A DNA stretch of 64,000 nucleotides from G963676335 sp963676335 (GCA_963676335.1 OY781057.1:186001-250000), one strand, 5' to 3'. Positions 54,050 through 63,529 are shown, counted from the first letter of the stretch. The notes: generated by a model not told the origin, from the sequence alone. Made by a program: numbers and translations.

Positions 54050-55987
54050 ATGATGGTAAAATCTTTTCAAAACCTTGAACTTAAGTACGATGATAATTAT
54101 CTAGAAGAATATCTTTGCCAAACCGTAGAGGAATATTTATTTAAAGGTGATTGGAGAGTAAAAGCTAATGCAAATACTGACTATAGCAATGCTGGACTTG
54201 TAAACAATATAGCGGGCAAAGTTATAGCTAACTATTGGCTTAATAACGTTTATAGTAAAGAAGAAGGAGAAGCTCATAGAAATGCTAGCTATCATATACA
54301 TGACATTGATTGTTTAACTGGTTATTGCGCAGGATGGAGCTTGCAACAGTTGTTAAACGAAGGTTTTAATGGAGTGCCAGGAAAGGTCTCAAGCAAGCCC
54401 CCTAAACACTTGAGTGAAGCTTTAGGGCAAATGGCTAATTTTTTTGGTATTTTGCAATCAGAATGGGCTGGTGCTCAGGCATTTAGTTCTTTTGATACAT
54501 ATTTAGCTCCTTATGCTTTTAAGGATAAACTTTCATTTGAGTCTATAAAAAAATTAATACGTCAATTTATATTTAATCTAAATGTTCCTGCACGTTGGGG
54601 ACAAAGCCCTTTTACAAATATAACTCTTGATATTACAACTCCACCAGATTTAAAACAGAAACATCCATTATCAAATAATAATCATTTATTGGAAGGAGTT
54701 AACGATTTAGAACTTGAAAAGGAAGCTAAAAATAGAGGAGTTAATAATCTATTAGAAATGACTTATGTCCATTTCAAAAAAGAAATGGATCTTATTAATA
54801 TTGCTTTTTATGAAGTTATGACCAAAGGAGATGCCGCAGGTCAACCATTTACTTTTCCGTTACCTACTGTAAACATTTTAGAAGATTTTGATTGGAATAG
54901 TCCAGTAGCAAATGTATTATTTGATAATACAGCTAAAATTGGGAATTCATATTTTCAAAATTTCATAGGCAGTCAATATATAAAAGATAATTTAGGTAAT
55001 AAAATACCTAATCCTGATGCATATAAACCTCATGCTGTGCGTAGTATGTGTTGCCGGTTACAATTAGACTTAAGAGAGTTGCTTAAAAGAGGAAATGGAC
55101 TTTTTGGGTCAGCAGAAATGACAGGGTCAATTGGTGTAGTAACTATTAATATGGCAAGATTAGGATATTTATTTAAAGGAGATTTTAATAGCTTGATTAG
55201 AGAATTAACTAAACTTATGGATTTAGCAAAATCCTCTTTAGAGAAAAAGCGTAAATTTATACAAAAAATGTATGATCAAGGACTATATCCATATACTAAA
55301 CGTTATCTTAAAAGCTTTAGGAATCATTTTTGTACTATTGGTGTTAATGGTATGAATGAAATGATAAGAAATTTTTCAAATGATTCTTATGACCTTGGAG
55401 ATGAATATGGTATGAATATGACCCTTGAAATTTTGGATTTCATGCGTAAAAAATTAAAAGAATATCAAAAAGAAACTGGAAACTTATATAATCTTGAAGC
55501 TACTCCAGCAGAAGGAACAACTTATCGATTTGCTAAAGAAGATAAAAAATTATTTCCAGAAATCATTCAAGCTGGTACAGGTAAAAATATTTATTATACT
55601 AATTCTAGTCAATTGCCAGCTTATTATACTGATGATCCATTCGAAGCCTTAAGATTACAAAATGTATTACAATGTAAATATACTGGAGGAACAGTGTTAC
55701 ATCTATACATGAATGAAAAAATTAGCTCCGGAGAAGCATGTAAACGATTAGTAAAAAAAGTTATTGAAAATTATAACTTACCTTCAATTACTATAACTCC
55801 AGTATTTTCCATATGCCAAGAACATGGGTACATTAAAGGAGAGCATTCTTTGTGTCCTGTTTGCAATAAAGAAACAATGGTTTGGACTCGAGTAATGGGA
55901 TATCTACGTCCTGTCTCCAGTTTTAATTTAGGTAAAAAAGGAGAGCATCTTGAAAGAAAACACTTTAATGAACCTGTCGTTGGATAA
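54050..55987 (+). CDS. nrdD: Class III (anaerobic) ribonucleoside-triphosphate reductase
   Basis: 645 aa. It starts without an ATP-cone domain (KANANTDYSNAGLVNNIAGK), then shows ASYHIHDIDCLTGYCAGWSL, PARWGQSPFTN and the active-site core. The C-terminus has the zinc site (CQEHGYIKGEHSLCPVC) and the glycyl-radical loop RVMGYLRP. It makes deoxyribonucleotides without oxygen, with a radical made by NrdG. This is unusual in Rickettsiales, which normally use class I enzymes, and points to an oxygen-poor habitat. nrdG overlaps it by 38 nt. Confidence 0.93.
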   Translation: MMVKSFQNLELKYDDNYLEEYLCQTVEEYLFKGDWRVKANANTDYSNAGLVNNIAGKVIANYWLNNVYSKEEGEAHRNASYHIHDIDCLTGYCAGWSLQQLLNEGFNGVPGKVSSKPPKHLSEALGQMANFFGILQSEWAGAQAFSSFDTYLAPYAFKDKLSFESIKKLIRQFIFNLNVPARWGQSPFTNITLDITTPPDLKQKHPLSNNNHLLEGVNDLELEKEAKNRGVNNLLEMTYVHFKKEMDLINIAFYEVMTKGDAAGQPFTFPLPTVNILEDFDWNSPVANVLFDNTAKIGNSYFQNFIGSQYIKDNLGNKIPNPDAYKPHAVRSMCCRLQLDLRELLKRGNGLFGSAEMTGSIGVVTINMARLGYLFKGDFNSLIRELTKLMDLAKSSLEKKRKFIQKMYDQGLYPYTKRYLKSFRNHFCTIGVNGMNEMIRNFSNDSYDLGDEYGMNMTLEILDFMRKKLKEYQKETGNLYNLEATPAEGTTYRFAKEDKKLFPEIIQAGTGKNIYYTNSSQLPAYYTDDPFEALRLQNVLQCKYTGGTVLHLYMNEKISSGEACKRLVKKVIENYNLPSITITPVFSICQEHGYIKGEHSLCPVCNKETMVWTRVMGYLRPVSSFNLGKKGEHLERKHFNEPVVG

Positions 55988-56678
55988 CTCCATTTCTCCG
56001 GTAGTAGAAATCACACCTTTTACGTTGCAAGACTATCCTGATCATTTAGCATGTATTTTATGGGTTGCGGGATGTAATTTTAGGTGTGTCTATTGCCATA
56101 ATCCTGAATTAATAGAAGGAAATTTTACTTATATTTCTAAAAAAGGAATCTTTGATTTTCTGAATTCAAGATATGGATTATTAGACGGAATAGTATTTTC
56201 TGGAGGAGAATGCACAATGAATCCTAATTTACTAGATTTGATAAAAGAAATTAAACAAGAATTTCCTAAATATAAAATTAAAATTGATACCAATGGTAGT
56301 TGTCCAGAAGTAGTACGAGACTTATTAAATTTTTCTCTTGTGAATTTTATAGCAATTGATTATAAAGCTACTTCAAAAAAATATGCTTTTATTACTAAAA
56401 CAAGTACCAATACTAAAGTTATAGAATCTATCAAAATGATTGTTAATACTAATATAGAAAAAGAAGTGCGTATTACAGTTCATACTGATTTCTTAGATGA
56501 AATAGACATTAATACAATGCTTAATGAACTTTCTGAATTAGGTTATAAAGGTAATGTGTTTTTACAAACTGTAATTACAAAAAAAACGTTAGCTAACCTT
56601 CCTCCACAATCTAAAATCTTAGATTTAAGTAAAATTATATGTGGCCCAAATATTAATTTATTTACAAGAAATTTTTAA
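55950..56678 (+). CDS. nrdG: Anaerobic NTP reductase activase (radical SAM, NrdG2 type)
   Basis: 242 aa. Radical SAM cluster WVAGCNFRCVYCHNPELI (CxxxCxxC), then GIVFSGGECTMNP (GGE motif). It resembles the shorter NrdG2-type proteins that activate NrdD by making its glycyl radical. The TTG start at 55950 has AGGAG about 6 nt upstream; an ATG at 55968 is an alternative. It overlaps nrdD by 38 nt. Confidence 0.92.
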   Translation: MKENTLMNLSLDNSISPVVEITPFTLQDYPDHLACILWVAGCNFRCVYCHNPELIEGNFTYISKKGIFDFLNSRYGLLDGIVFSGGECTMNPNLLDLIKEIKQEFPKYKIKIDTNGSCPEVVRDLLNFSLVNFIAIDYKATSKKYAFITKTSTNTKVIESIKMIVNTNIEKEVRITVHTDFLDEIDINTMLNELSELGYKGNVFLQTVITKKTLANLPPQSKILDLSKIICGPNINLFTRNF

Positions 56679-56797
56679 TTTATTATTGCGAAAGTCCTGT
56701 CTACTTTATGTTTAACTTTCAAGTTCAAATTTTCAAGCTTTGCAATTAATTTATCAACGAATTTGTCTTTTTCCATTTTTTGATGTTACCCCCTGCT

Positions 56798-57562
56798 TTA
56801 ATAAGCGATTAATTCGCTAAAAATTAATGTTGCTATGTGAGGATAATCTAAATTGTAGATATATGCATTTCGAAGGATAGTAATTAATTTTTCTATTTTT
56901 ATTATTAAATAGCCAATTTTGTATTTTGGCAATGTTAAAATAGCATCTTTCTCTGTTTTAGATAAAGAAATAGAGTGACATTGAAATTTTAACCATTTGT
57001 TAAGAAACAAAATTACGGAGTCTTGAAAATTTTCCCAAGCTTCTGGCGAATTCTTTAATTTGGTAGAAATTAAAAGAACATCTTTTTTTATTATTGCTTC
57101 TATTAAACTTTCATAGTTTTTTTCATTGTAATTAGTATTATCATTGCTTCGTAATACTCTACACCTTGATCTAATTGTTAAGAGCAATTTGTAAGAATTT
57201 AAAGTTAATAGAAATATATAACTATTTTTAGGAGTATCCTCTAAAGTTTTTAAGCAGCAATTAGCTGCATTATTATTCATAAGTTCTGCTTCATAAATAA
57301 TAGCAAATTTATAGGTCATGGATTTTTTGAATATCCATTGTTGCAAATCCCGAATTTGGTCTATTGTAATATTTTTACTAGAATATCTATTATCTTGTTT
57401 AATTACAAAAAAATCCGGAGAAAAAAGTATATCCTTATCTATTTCTTTTTGCAAAAATTTTAGTATTTGTTGATATGTACGTTTAGCATCTTTTCCTTCA
57501 ACAATCCAAGAGTTAGGAAATTTTTCGGATTTCCATATTTTGTGTAATTCATTTGTAATCAT
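56798..57562 (-). CDS. holB: DNA polymerase III subunit delta-prime
   Basis: 254 aa, short. It contains the clamp-loader pattern SNWIVEGKD-like start, ITIDQIRDLQQWIFKKS, DEAELMNNNAANCCLKTLEDTPKNSYIFLLT (as EAELMNNNAANCCLKTLEDTP) and SRCRVLR. The usual Walker A is missing, as in other delta-prime subunits. It overlaps gltX by 14 nt on the same strand. Confidence 0.88.
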   Translation of the reverse strand: MITNELHKIWKSEKFPNSWIVEGKDAKRTYQQILKFLQKEIDKDILFSPDFFVIKQDNRYSSKNITIDQIRDLQQWIFKKSMTYKFAIIYEAELMNNNAANCCLKTLEDTPKNSYIFLLTLNSYKLLLTIRSRCRVLRSNDNTNYNEKNYESLIEAIIKKDVLLISTKLKNSPEAWENFQDSVILFLNKWLKFQCHSISLSKTEKDAILTLPKYKIGYLIIKIEKLITILRNAYIYNLDYPHIATLIFSELIAY

Positions 57563-58943
57563 AAATACATTCTAGCCTTTCTATCGTATATTTATTTCCC
57601 AAAATAATAATAATTTCAAAAATACTAGGAGATGTAGTCTTTCCTGTTAGAAGAGCTCTTATAGGAGTTATTATTTTTGATAACTCTATATTTTTAGTAT
57701 TTGCGAAATTTTTAAAACATTGCTGAAGATTATCTGTATTATTTTTAATTAAATCAATAATTTCTTTTATTAATTCTATGTTACAGTGTTGGATAGCATT
57801 TAAAGCATCGTTATCATATTTGATTTTATTTCTTATCAGATATATTTGAGATTGTGTGGCTAGATCATGTAAAGAGAGGGCTCTTACTTTAAAACTAGAC
57901 ATTCCCTTTTTTATAAATGATATTATTTCCTCATCAATAATGTTATTTGGCGTTTCCTTTAAAATTTCTATAACTAAATTTGTTAATCGGTCCTCATTTG
58001 CTTGTTTAATATAGTAAGAATTAAGACTGTTGATTTTAGTAAAATTTAAGCGAGCAGGAGACTTTCCTAATCCTTCTAGATTAAATAATGTTATAGCTTG
58101 TTCTCTAGAAATTATTTCCTCATTTCCATGTCCCCATCCTAATCTCAGTAAATAATTACATAAAGCCTCAGGTAAATATCCTAATTCTTTATATTTTTCT
58201 ACTCCTAAAGCGCCATGTCTTTTTGAAAGTTTATTTCCATCTATTCCATGAATTAATGGGATATGAGCCATTATTGGGATTTTCCAATTTAATGCTTGAT
58301 ATATTAGCATTTGTTTTGCTGTATTCGTTAAATGATCATCTCCTCTAATAATGTGGGTAATCTTCATATCATTGTCATCTACAACCACTGCTAACATATA
58401 AGTAGGGGTTCCGTCGCTACGAAGCAAGACTAAGTCTTCTATATATTGATTTTCTATTGTAACCATGCCTTGTACAACATCGGGAATAGTTGTTTGTCCT
58501 TCTTGAGAAACTTTCAATCTAATCGTTGGTTTTATGTCTTTTGGATAATCAGAAGGATTTACATCTCTCCAAGGACTTTTAAATAATATGGAATTTTTAC
58601 TTTTTAATGCTGTGTTTTTTTTGTTTTCTATTTCTTCTTTAGAACAAAAACAATAATATGCTTTACCTATTTTTACTAGATATGAAGCAATTTGAGCATG
58701 TCTTGCTTGCCTTTGGGATTGGTATACTATATCTTCATCCCAGTCTATGTTAAGCCACTTTAATCCAGATAAAATCGCATCTTTAGCTATTTGTGTAGAT
58801 CTTTCTTGATCCGTGTCTTCTATTCGCAAGAAAAATTTACCTTGATTCTTTTTTGCAAATAGATAATTAAATAATGCGGTTCTAGCAGAACCTATATGTA
58901 AAAATCCAGTAGGAGATGGAGCAAATCGAGTAATAACTGTCAT
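57549..58943 (-). CDS. gltX: Glutamyl-tRNA synthetase
   Basis: 464 aa class I synthetase. FAPSPTGFLHIGSARTALFN carries the HIGH motif and KLSKRHGALGV the KMSKS-type loop. It charges tRNA(Glu) and, in organisms with GatCAB, probably tRNA(Gln). Overlaps holB (14 nt) and the AEC gene (4 nt), so the block is one transcript. Confidence 0.95.
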   Translation of the reverse strand: MTVITRFAPSPTGFLHIGSARTALFNYLFAKKNQGKFFLRIEDTDQERSTQIAKDAILSGLKWLNIDWDEDIVYQSQRQARHAQIASYLVKIGKAYYCFCSKEEIENKKNTALKSKNSILFKSPWRDVNPSDYPKDIKPTIRLKVSQEGQTTIPDVVQGMVTIENQYIEDLVLLRSDGTPTYMLAVVVDDNDMKITHIIRGDDHLTNTAKQMLIYQALNWKIPIMAHIPLIHGIDGNKLSKRHGALGVEKYKELGYLPEALCNYLLRLGWGHGNEEIISREQAITLFNLEGLGKSPARLNFTKINSLNSYYIKQANEDRLTNLVIEILKETPNNIIDEEIISFIKKGMSSFKVRALSLHDLATQSQIYLIRNKIKYDNDALNAIQHCNIELIKEIIDLIKNNTDNLQQCFKNFANTKNIELSKIITPIRALLTGKTTSPSIFEIIIILGNKYTIERLECIYDYK

Positions 58944-59872
58944 AATATTAATTTAAATAAAATATGCATTAAAAATGATAAAGATAGTAATGAACAAATA
59001 GTGCTAATTGTAATAATAGTTGCCATAGAATCCGGATCCCCCCCTAATTGCCTAGATAAGACATAGGAGCTACTAGCACAAGGTAAACAACTATAAAGTA
59101 ATCCTATGCCTCCTGCAATTCCGCTAACTGAAAGCATTTTTAATAGTATTACTGTTACAATTGGAAATATACAAAGTTTGCTTATTGTAGCAATAAAAAT
59201 ATATTTTATCTGTTGAGGGTGAATGATAAATTTTAATCCCGCTCCTACCGTTAAAGTACCTGTTACTAAAGCTCCATTTCCTAATATTTCGAAAAATTTG
59301 TTTATACTTTGAGGCATGTGAATGTTGAGATAATTAAGAATAAATCCCGCTATACTTGATATAATCAAAGGATTTGATTTAAAGTGAGAAATTATAGAAA
59401 TCCAATTTTTGGAACTATCTTGTTTTTTAACATAAATATTAAATACTATAATGGATAGTATATTAGTAAATATAATCATGTATCCAGAAATAATAGATAC
59501 TGTAGTTAGACCTACTTCATTGAATAATGCGCTTCCTAAAGCAAAAAATATATAAGTATTATATCTAATTCCTCCTTGAAAAATAGAAGTAAATACAACT
59601 TTATCAATAGTTAATTTTTTTTGTAAACCGATTAGTATTATACTGACGATACTGCTAGCTATGATTAATGTTAGTATTAGTTTAGAAGTACTTATAATAG
59701 CAAAATTTGCGTTTACTATATAAGTAAATAATGTAGCAGGAAACAATACAAAATAGGTTAATTTTTCTAATCCTCTCCAAAATTCTTCTGTAGTTATCCA
59801 TTGCTTTTTTAAAATACTTCCTAGGAGGATAGATAAAAAGATTGGTAATATATTTTGAAAAAGTTGGAGCAT
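58940..59872 (-). CDS. AEC-family (auxin efflux carrier-like) transporter
   Basis: 310 aa, about ten membrane segments in two halves. The second half shows the family pattern GNGALVTGTLTVGAGLKF and YSCLPCASSSYVLSRQLGGD, near MATIITISTICSLLSLSFL. Bacterial AEC members carry organic acids such as malate, malonate or citrate; the substrate here is unknown. It overlaps gltX by 4 nt and is 6 nt after the transglycosylase gene. Confidence 0.87.
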   Translation of the reverse strand: MLQLFQNILPIFLSILLGSILKKQWITTEEFWRGLEKLTYFVLFPATLFTYIVNANFAIISTSKLILTLIIASSIVSIILIGLQKKLTIDKVVFTSIFQGGIRYNTYIFFALGSALFNEVGLTTVSIISGYMIIFTNILSIIVFNIYVKKQDSSKNWISIISHFKSNPLIISSIAGFILNYLNIHMPQSINKFFEILGNGALVTGTLTVGAGLKFIIHPQQIKYIFIATISKLCIFPIVTVILLKMLSVSGIAGGIGLLYSCLPCASSSYVLSRQLGGDPDSMATIITISTICSLLSLSFLMHILFKLIL

Positions 59873-59878
59873 TGTAGC

Positions 59879-60616
59879 TTATTTTATATTAATGGTGTTT
59901 TTATAATTGATATTATTATTGAAAGAACTAGCATGTCGGGGAATATACACCATTAAATTAGTTCTATATCGTTGATATTTATCAAAATTTTTTGTGAATA
60001 TTTTTTTTTGTGGACTAGGAAAATGTTTAAAATATTTTCCTGATATATATTGAAGCATATTTTTTTTGTATAAAGGAAGATTTTTTGCAATGATTAATAC
60101 ATCTTTTTTATATTTTCCCCCTAACTCTTTTGTAGCAGAATGATAATGTGCAATTGCAGTAGGCCAATCTTGTAATTGGTCATATTTTGACCGTAAAAAA
60201 TATGCTCCGTATTCAATATTTGTTTTTGGATCAAAAGCTTGTTCTATAGATTTAAATGCATTAGGGTGCTGTTTTAAATTAATTTGCATGCATCCTACGT
60301 CAATGCTTTGTTTTCCTTTCTTTATTTGGTTTTTTACGAATTGAATTGCTTCATAGCTTTTAGGAAAAAAATATCCTTGTCCTTCTACATTTACAGACCA
60401 TGGCCATACTATTTTTATATTTTGTTCAGAATGTTGTTTTCCAGTTTCTTTTAAAGAAATAGCATATAAAATATCTTTAGGGAGTTGATATTTATTTTCG
60501 TAGTAACGAAATATTTTTGCACAATAGAGAGAGGTATTTAATTCTCTATCTAAATATGTTGAGTTAGCATTTGGTGTGTATACAAAAATTAGTAGTAGTA
60601 GTACTCTTAAGCACAT
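59879..60616 (-). CDS. Lytic transglycosylase (SLT family)
   Basis: 245 aa. A signal peptide (about 1-19) leads to an SLT domain: DILYAISLKETGKQ with the catalytic Glu near residue 56, DVGCMQINLKQHPNAF, and YGAYFLRSKYDQLQDWPTAIAHYHS. These cut peptidoglycan and often make room for flagella or secretion machines; the flagellar and VirB genes here make both roles plausible. A basic C-terminal tail is unique. Confidence 0.88.
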   Translation of the reverse strand: MCLRVLLLLIFVYTPNANSTYLDRELNTSLYCAKIFRYYENKYQLPKDILYAISLKETGKQHSEQNIKIVWPWSVNVEGQGYFFPKSYEAIQFVKNQIKKGKQSIDVGCMQINLKQHPNAFKSIEQAFDPKTNIEYGAYFLRSKYDQLQDWPTAIAHYHSATKELGGKYKKDVLIIAKNLPLYKKNMLQYISGKYFKHFPSPQKKIFTKNFDKYQRYRTNLMVYIPRHASSFNNNINYKNTINIK

Positions 60617-60717
60617 TTGTCCTCTCTGTTCTTAGCTTCTTATTATATTATAGATGACTGTAAAATGCAAGATAGCTTTCTTAACTAATCATTAACGGGT
60701 TAGGTTTTTTTTTCTCT

Positions 60718-61593
60718 TTAGTTGATCATTTTTTCTATTTTTTCTGGTTTTTGCCAACTAGGATCAATTTTGACTGAGAGAAAAAGATGAATTTTTATAT
60801 TGAACGCTTTTTCGATATTTATTCGAGCTTGAATCCCTATTTTTTTTATAATCTCTCCATTTTTTCCAAGAATTATCTGCTTATGTTTTTGTTTTTCAAT
60901 AATAATATCTTGTCTTATTATAATAGAGGTATCTTCTTTTTGCATCCATTCTCTTGTGATTACAGTTAAAAAATAAGGAATTTCTTGATGTAATTGTAAG
61001 AATAATTGTTCTCTAGTAATTTCAGCACATAAAAATCGTAGGGAAGAAGTAGTGATTTGTTTTTCTGGATATAGCCATGGTTGAGTATGGCTGTTTTGAG
61101 TAAGATAATTTATTAAAGAAGAAATTCCTATACCTTTTGTAGCAGATATTTCGAATACTGGAATCTGTGGATATATAGTTTTTAGATCGTTTATTAATAA
61201 ATGTAGCTTTGTAGAAGAAGAGAGATCAATTTTATTAATGGTGATTATTATTTTTTTATCTTTTTTTAAAATTTTATTTATTATAGTTTTTGTAGTATCC
61301 TCGAAAGTAAAAGGAGTTATAAGAACAAGGATGAAATCATTATTATTTATGTCTTTCCAAGTAGCTCGGAGCATAAGGGAGTCTAAGTGTTTCTTTGGAG
61401 TAAATATTCCTGGAGTGTCTGTAAATACAAGTTGAGTATCCTCTTGTGTTAAAATTCCATTGATAACTGTTCTAGTTGTTTGTGTCTTAGGAGTTACTAT
61501 AGTAAGTTTTTGTTGAAGAATTTTATTAAGTAGAGTAGATTTTCCTACATTGGGTTTTCCAATAATACTAACTGTTGCGAATTTTTGAGACAT
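60718..61593 (-). CDS. era: Ribosome-assembly GTPase Era
   Basis: 291 aa. GTPase motifs GKPNVGKSTL, DTPGIFTPKK and TINKIDLS, then a C-terminal KH domain (ILGKNGEIIKKIGIQAR). It binds the 3' end of 16S rRNA in 30S maturation. In many bacteria it is next to rnc; not so here. Divergent from the ferredoxin gene with a 58-nt gap. Confidence 0.95.
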   Translation of the reverse strand: MSQKFATVSIIGKPNVGKSTLLNKILQQKLTIVTPKTQTTRTVINGILTQEDTQLVFTDTPGIFTPKKHLDSLMLRATWKDINNNDFILVLITPFTFEDTTKTIINKILKKDKKIIITINKIDLSSSTKLHLLINDLKTIYPQIPVFEISATKGIGISSLINYLTQNSHTQPWLYPEKQITTSSLRFLCAEITREQLFLQLHQEIPYFLTVITREWMQKEDTSIIIRQDIIIEKQKHKQIILGKNGEIIKKIGIQARINIEKAFNIKIHLFLSVKIDPSWQKPEKIEKMIN

Positions 61594-61651
61594 ATTGTTA
61601 CACTATTGTCTAGATAAAGTTTTATTTTAAAAGAAAGAGAGGGAAATTGAA

Positions 61652-61960
61652 ATGCCTAAAATTATTTTTATAACTGAAGAAGGAGAGGTCTTAGTAGAAG
61701 CAAAAATTGGGGAGACTCTGCTTGAAGCGGCTCGTCGAAATAACATTCCTTTGTTTGGAGGATGTGATGGAGCCGGTGTTTGTGGTGGATGTCATGTCAT
61801 TGTAGAGGAAGATTTTTATAAAAAGTTACCTCCTCCTTCTGAAGATGAACAAGATACGTTAGATATGGTTTATGGAGTTACTTCTACTTCTAGATTAGGG
61901 TGTAGAATTTTTGTAACTAAAGAAGTTGAGGGTATTCGGATTTATTTGTCTTTCGGATAA
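61652..61960 (+). CDS. fdx: 2Fe-2S ferredoxin, adrenodoxin type (ISC)
   Basis: 102 aa. Ligands at GCDGAGVCGGCHV (three Cys) and RLGCRIF (fourth), the adrenodoxin-type spacing. It gives electrons for Fe-S assembly in the Isc pathway, and the partner HscB is at the left of the window. GAGAGGG about 6 nt before the ATG is a good ribosome-binding site. Confidence 0.94.
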   Translation: MPKIIFITEEGEVLVEAKIGETLLEAARRNNIPLFGGCDGAGVCGGCHVIVEEDFYKKLPPPSEDEQDTLDMVYGVTSTSRLGCRIFVTKEVEGIRIYLSFG

Positions 61961-61973
61961 TAAAGAATAGCAA

Positions 61974-62633
61974 GTGATTAAGTTTGTTTTTTATGACTTT
62001 TTTGGATATAACTCTATCTTGTTTTTTTTTATAAATAAGTTGGTTCAATATCCTTTTTTTGAGTATCTTTTTTCTTTGTGTTCGATAGGATTTTCCGTTT
62101 TTTCGTTTCCTATATATGTAGGAATAGGAGCTATTTTCTTTTTTTGGAGGAAGTATAAAAATTTGTTATTCTTTCCTTGCTTTTTTCAATTGTTTTCTTT
62201 TCTTTTTTTTTCTTTATTTCTTTATATCCTCTTCTTGGGAATATTTTTTCTTTTGAAGTTTTTGTTTTTATTTCCTAGACCTTATTGTTTTTTTCCTTTG
62301 AAAGAAGAATTCTTTTTTTCTAATTTACAAATTTATGATACTTGTTTTTTTTCTTTTCCTAGCGGTCATATTGGAAATGTAACTTTATTAGTGTTGCTGT
62401 TTTGGAGAAACAGTTCTTTCTTCTTTCGTGTTTTTATGATATCCCTTATTTTGTTGGTGGGTATTTCGAGAATAGCAATAGCAATGCATTTTCCTGCGGA
62501 TGTTTTTTATGGATTCATTTTGGCTTGTTTTGTGTTTTTTATAGGGAAAAAATGTGTTTTATGGTGTTTAAGAAGATTTTTTTGGATAATTCTTAGTTTT
62601 TATTTTATGTTGTGTGCGGTTGAGAAGATTTGA
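61974..62633 (+). CDS. PAP2-family membrane phosphatase
   Basis: 219 aa from GTG 61974, extremely Phe/Leu-rich with about six membrane helices. The three PAP2 motifs are visible: KFLFLFPRP, FPSGHIGN and SRIAIAMHFPADV. It probably dephosphorylates a membrane lipid such as undecaprenyl diphosphate or a phosphatidyl/lipid A phosphate. Its last six codons overlap the tRNA-Leu gene (62615-62697) on the opposite strand. Confidence 0.85.
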   Translation: MIKFVFYDFFGYNSILFFFINKLVQYPFFEYLFSLCSIGFSVFSFPIYVGIGAIFFFWRKYKNLLFFPCFFQLFSFLFFSLFLYILFLGIFFLLKFLFLFPRPYCFFPLKEEFFFSNLQIYDTCFFSFPSGHIGNVTLLVLLFWRNSSFFFRVFMISLILLVGISRIAIAMHFPADVFYGFILACFVFFIGKKCVLWCLRRFFWIILSFYFMLCAVEKI

Positions 62634-62697
62634 ACTTCCACTCTTATTAAGAACAGCACCCTCAATGCTGCGTGTCTACCAGTTTCACCACAACCGC
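62615..62697 (-). tRNA. tRNA-Leu (anticodon GAG)
   Basis: 83 nt with a 7-bp acceptor stem (GCGGUUG/CAACCGC), a leucine-type long variable arm (UUCUUAAUAAGAGU region), and the anticodon stem-loop CAGCA-UUGAGGG-UGCUG, giving GAG. It reads CUC and CUU. CCA is not encoded. The 3' end overlaps the PAP2 gene on the other strand by 19 nt. Confidence 0.95.
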
Positions 62698-62993
62698 TTT
62701 TTAACTTCTTTTTATTTTTATACATATTTTTCTTCTATACATAATAATATTATATATTTAAATATTAAGGTAGTATGTAGTAGACACATGTTTTTTGTGG
62801 AAAAGTTTTTTATACATGTTTTTTCCACAATCATTTGGGAAAGTTTTCTTGAAGGAGATGAGCGCGAAATAAGTTGTCCACATTTTTGCGTTGAGAGTAT
62901 TATTTGTGGATAGTGTTGTAGATGGGAAGGGGACTGATTTTTTATTAAAAGTTTTTTTGAGTTTTAGATGAATTATCCACAAACTTATGCACC
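62698..62993. other. Putative chromosomal replication origin (oriC)
   Basis: The 378-nt gap between the PAP2 gene and the gene at 63012, apart from the tRNA, holds an AT-rich tract (about 62700-62770) then five or six DnaA boxes within about 200 bp. They are TGTGGAAAA (62796-62804, reverse), TTTTCCACA (62821-62829), TTGTCCACA (62874-62882), TGTGGATAG (62905-62913, reverse), a perfect TTATCCACA (62973-62981) and TTATGCACC (62985-62993). This is the typical unwinding-element plus DnaA-box layout. Confidence 0.8.
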
Positions 62994-63011
62994 GAAAATT
63001 TTTATATCTTT

Positions 63012-63452
63012 ATGATAAAAAAAATAATACAAATAATTGGAAAATTGTTGATTTTAGGATGTTGGTGTGGAGGGATTGTATATATTGGCATAAATTTTAT
63101 TTATATTGAGAAATACTATAGGCTTACTTCCTTCAGTGAAATATGTATATTTTTAACTGGAAGCTTTGTTCTTATTTTTCTATTCTTTTTAGGAGTATGG
63201 TTTCTGTTTATTCCTCTAATTATTTTTGAAGATCCTTTTATTTTAGTGAAAGCTGAAATGAATTTAGAAGAGGTTAGGAATATTTTAAAAATTAACGGAT
63301 TTTCTTTTAAAAAAGAAACCGAAGATTGCTATATGTTTAGAAAATCGTTTTGGGGAAACAATTTAATTTTTCTTAAAAAGCATTCTCAAAACAACTGTCA
63401 ATTAATTATGCGAAACAGCACTAAAAGATTATTTACTTTTAATATTCGATAG
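63012..63452 (+). CDS. Unknown two-helix membrane protein next to the putative oriC
   Basis: 146 aa, not recognised. Two membrane helices (about 8-30 and 43-68) are followed by a soluble domain of about 75 residues (FILVKAEMNLEEVRNILKIN, then a strand-rich part ending RLFTFNIR). No signal or catalytic motif. It starts 19 nt after the last DnaA box and precedes mutL on the same strand. Confidence 0.65.
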   Translation: MIKKIIQIIGKLLILGCWCGGIVYIGINFIYIEKYYRLTSFSEICIFLTGSFVLIFLFFLGVWFLFIPLIIFEDPFILVKAEMNLEEVRNILKINGFSFKKETEDCYMFRKSFWGNNLIFLKKHSQNNCQLIMRNSTKRLFTFNIR

Positions 63453-63529
63453 TCAAAAATTTCATATATAATTTTTTTATTCTTAGTATTAAAATTCAAA
63501 AAAGGTAACTATTTAATAAATAGGGTTTT

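Noticed and set aside
62614..62913. ORF across tRNA-Leu and the DnaA-box region
   Set aside because: It overlaps the tRNA and regulatory DNA, shows no family pattern and has no ribosome-binding site.
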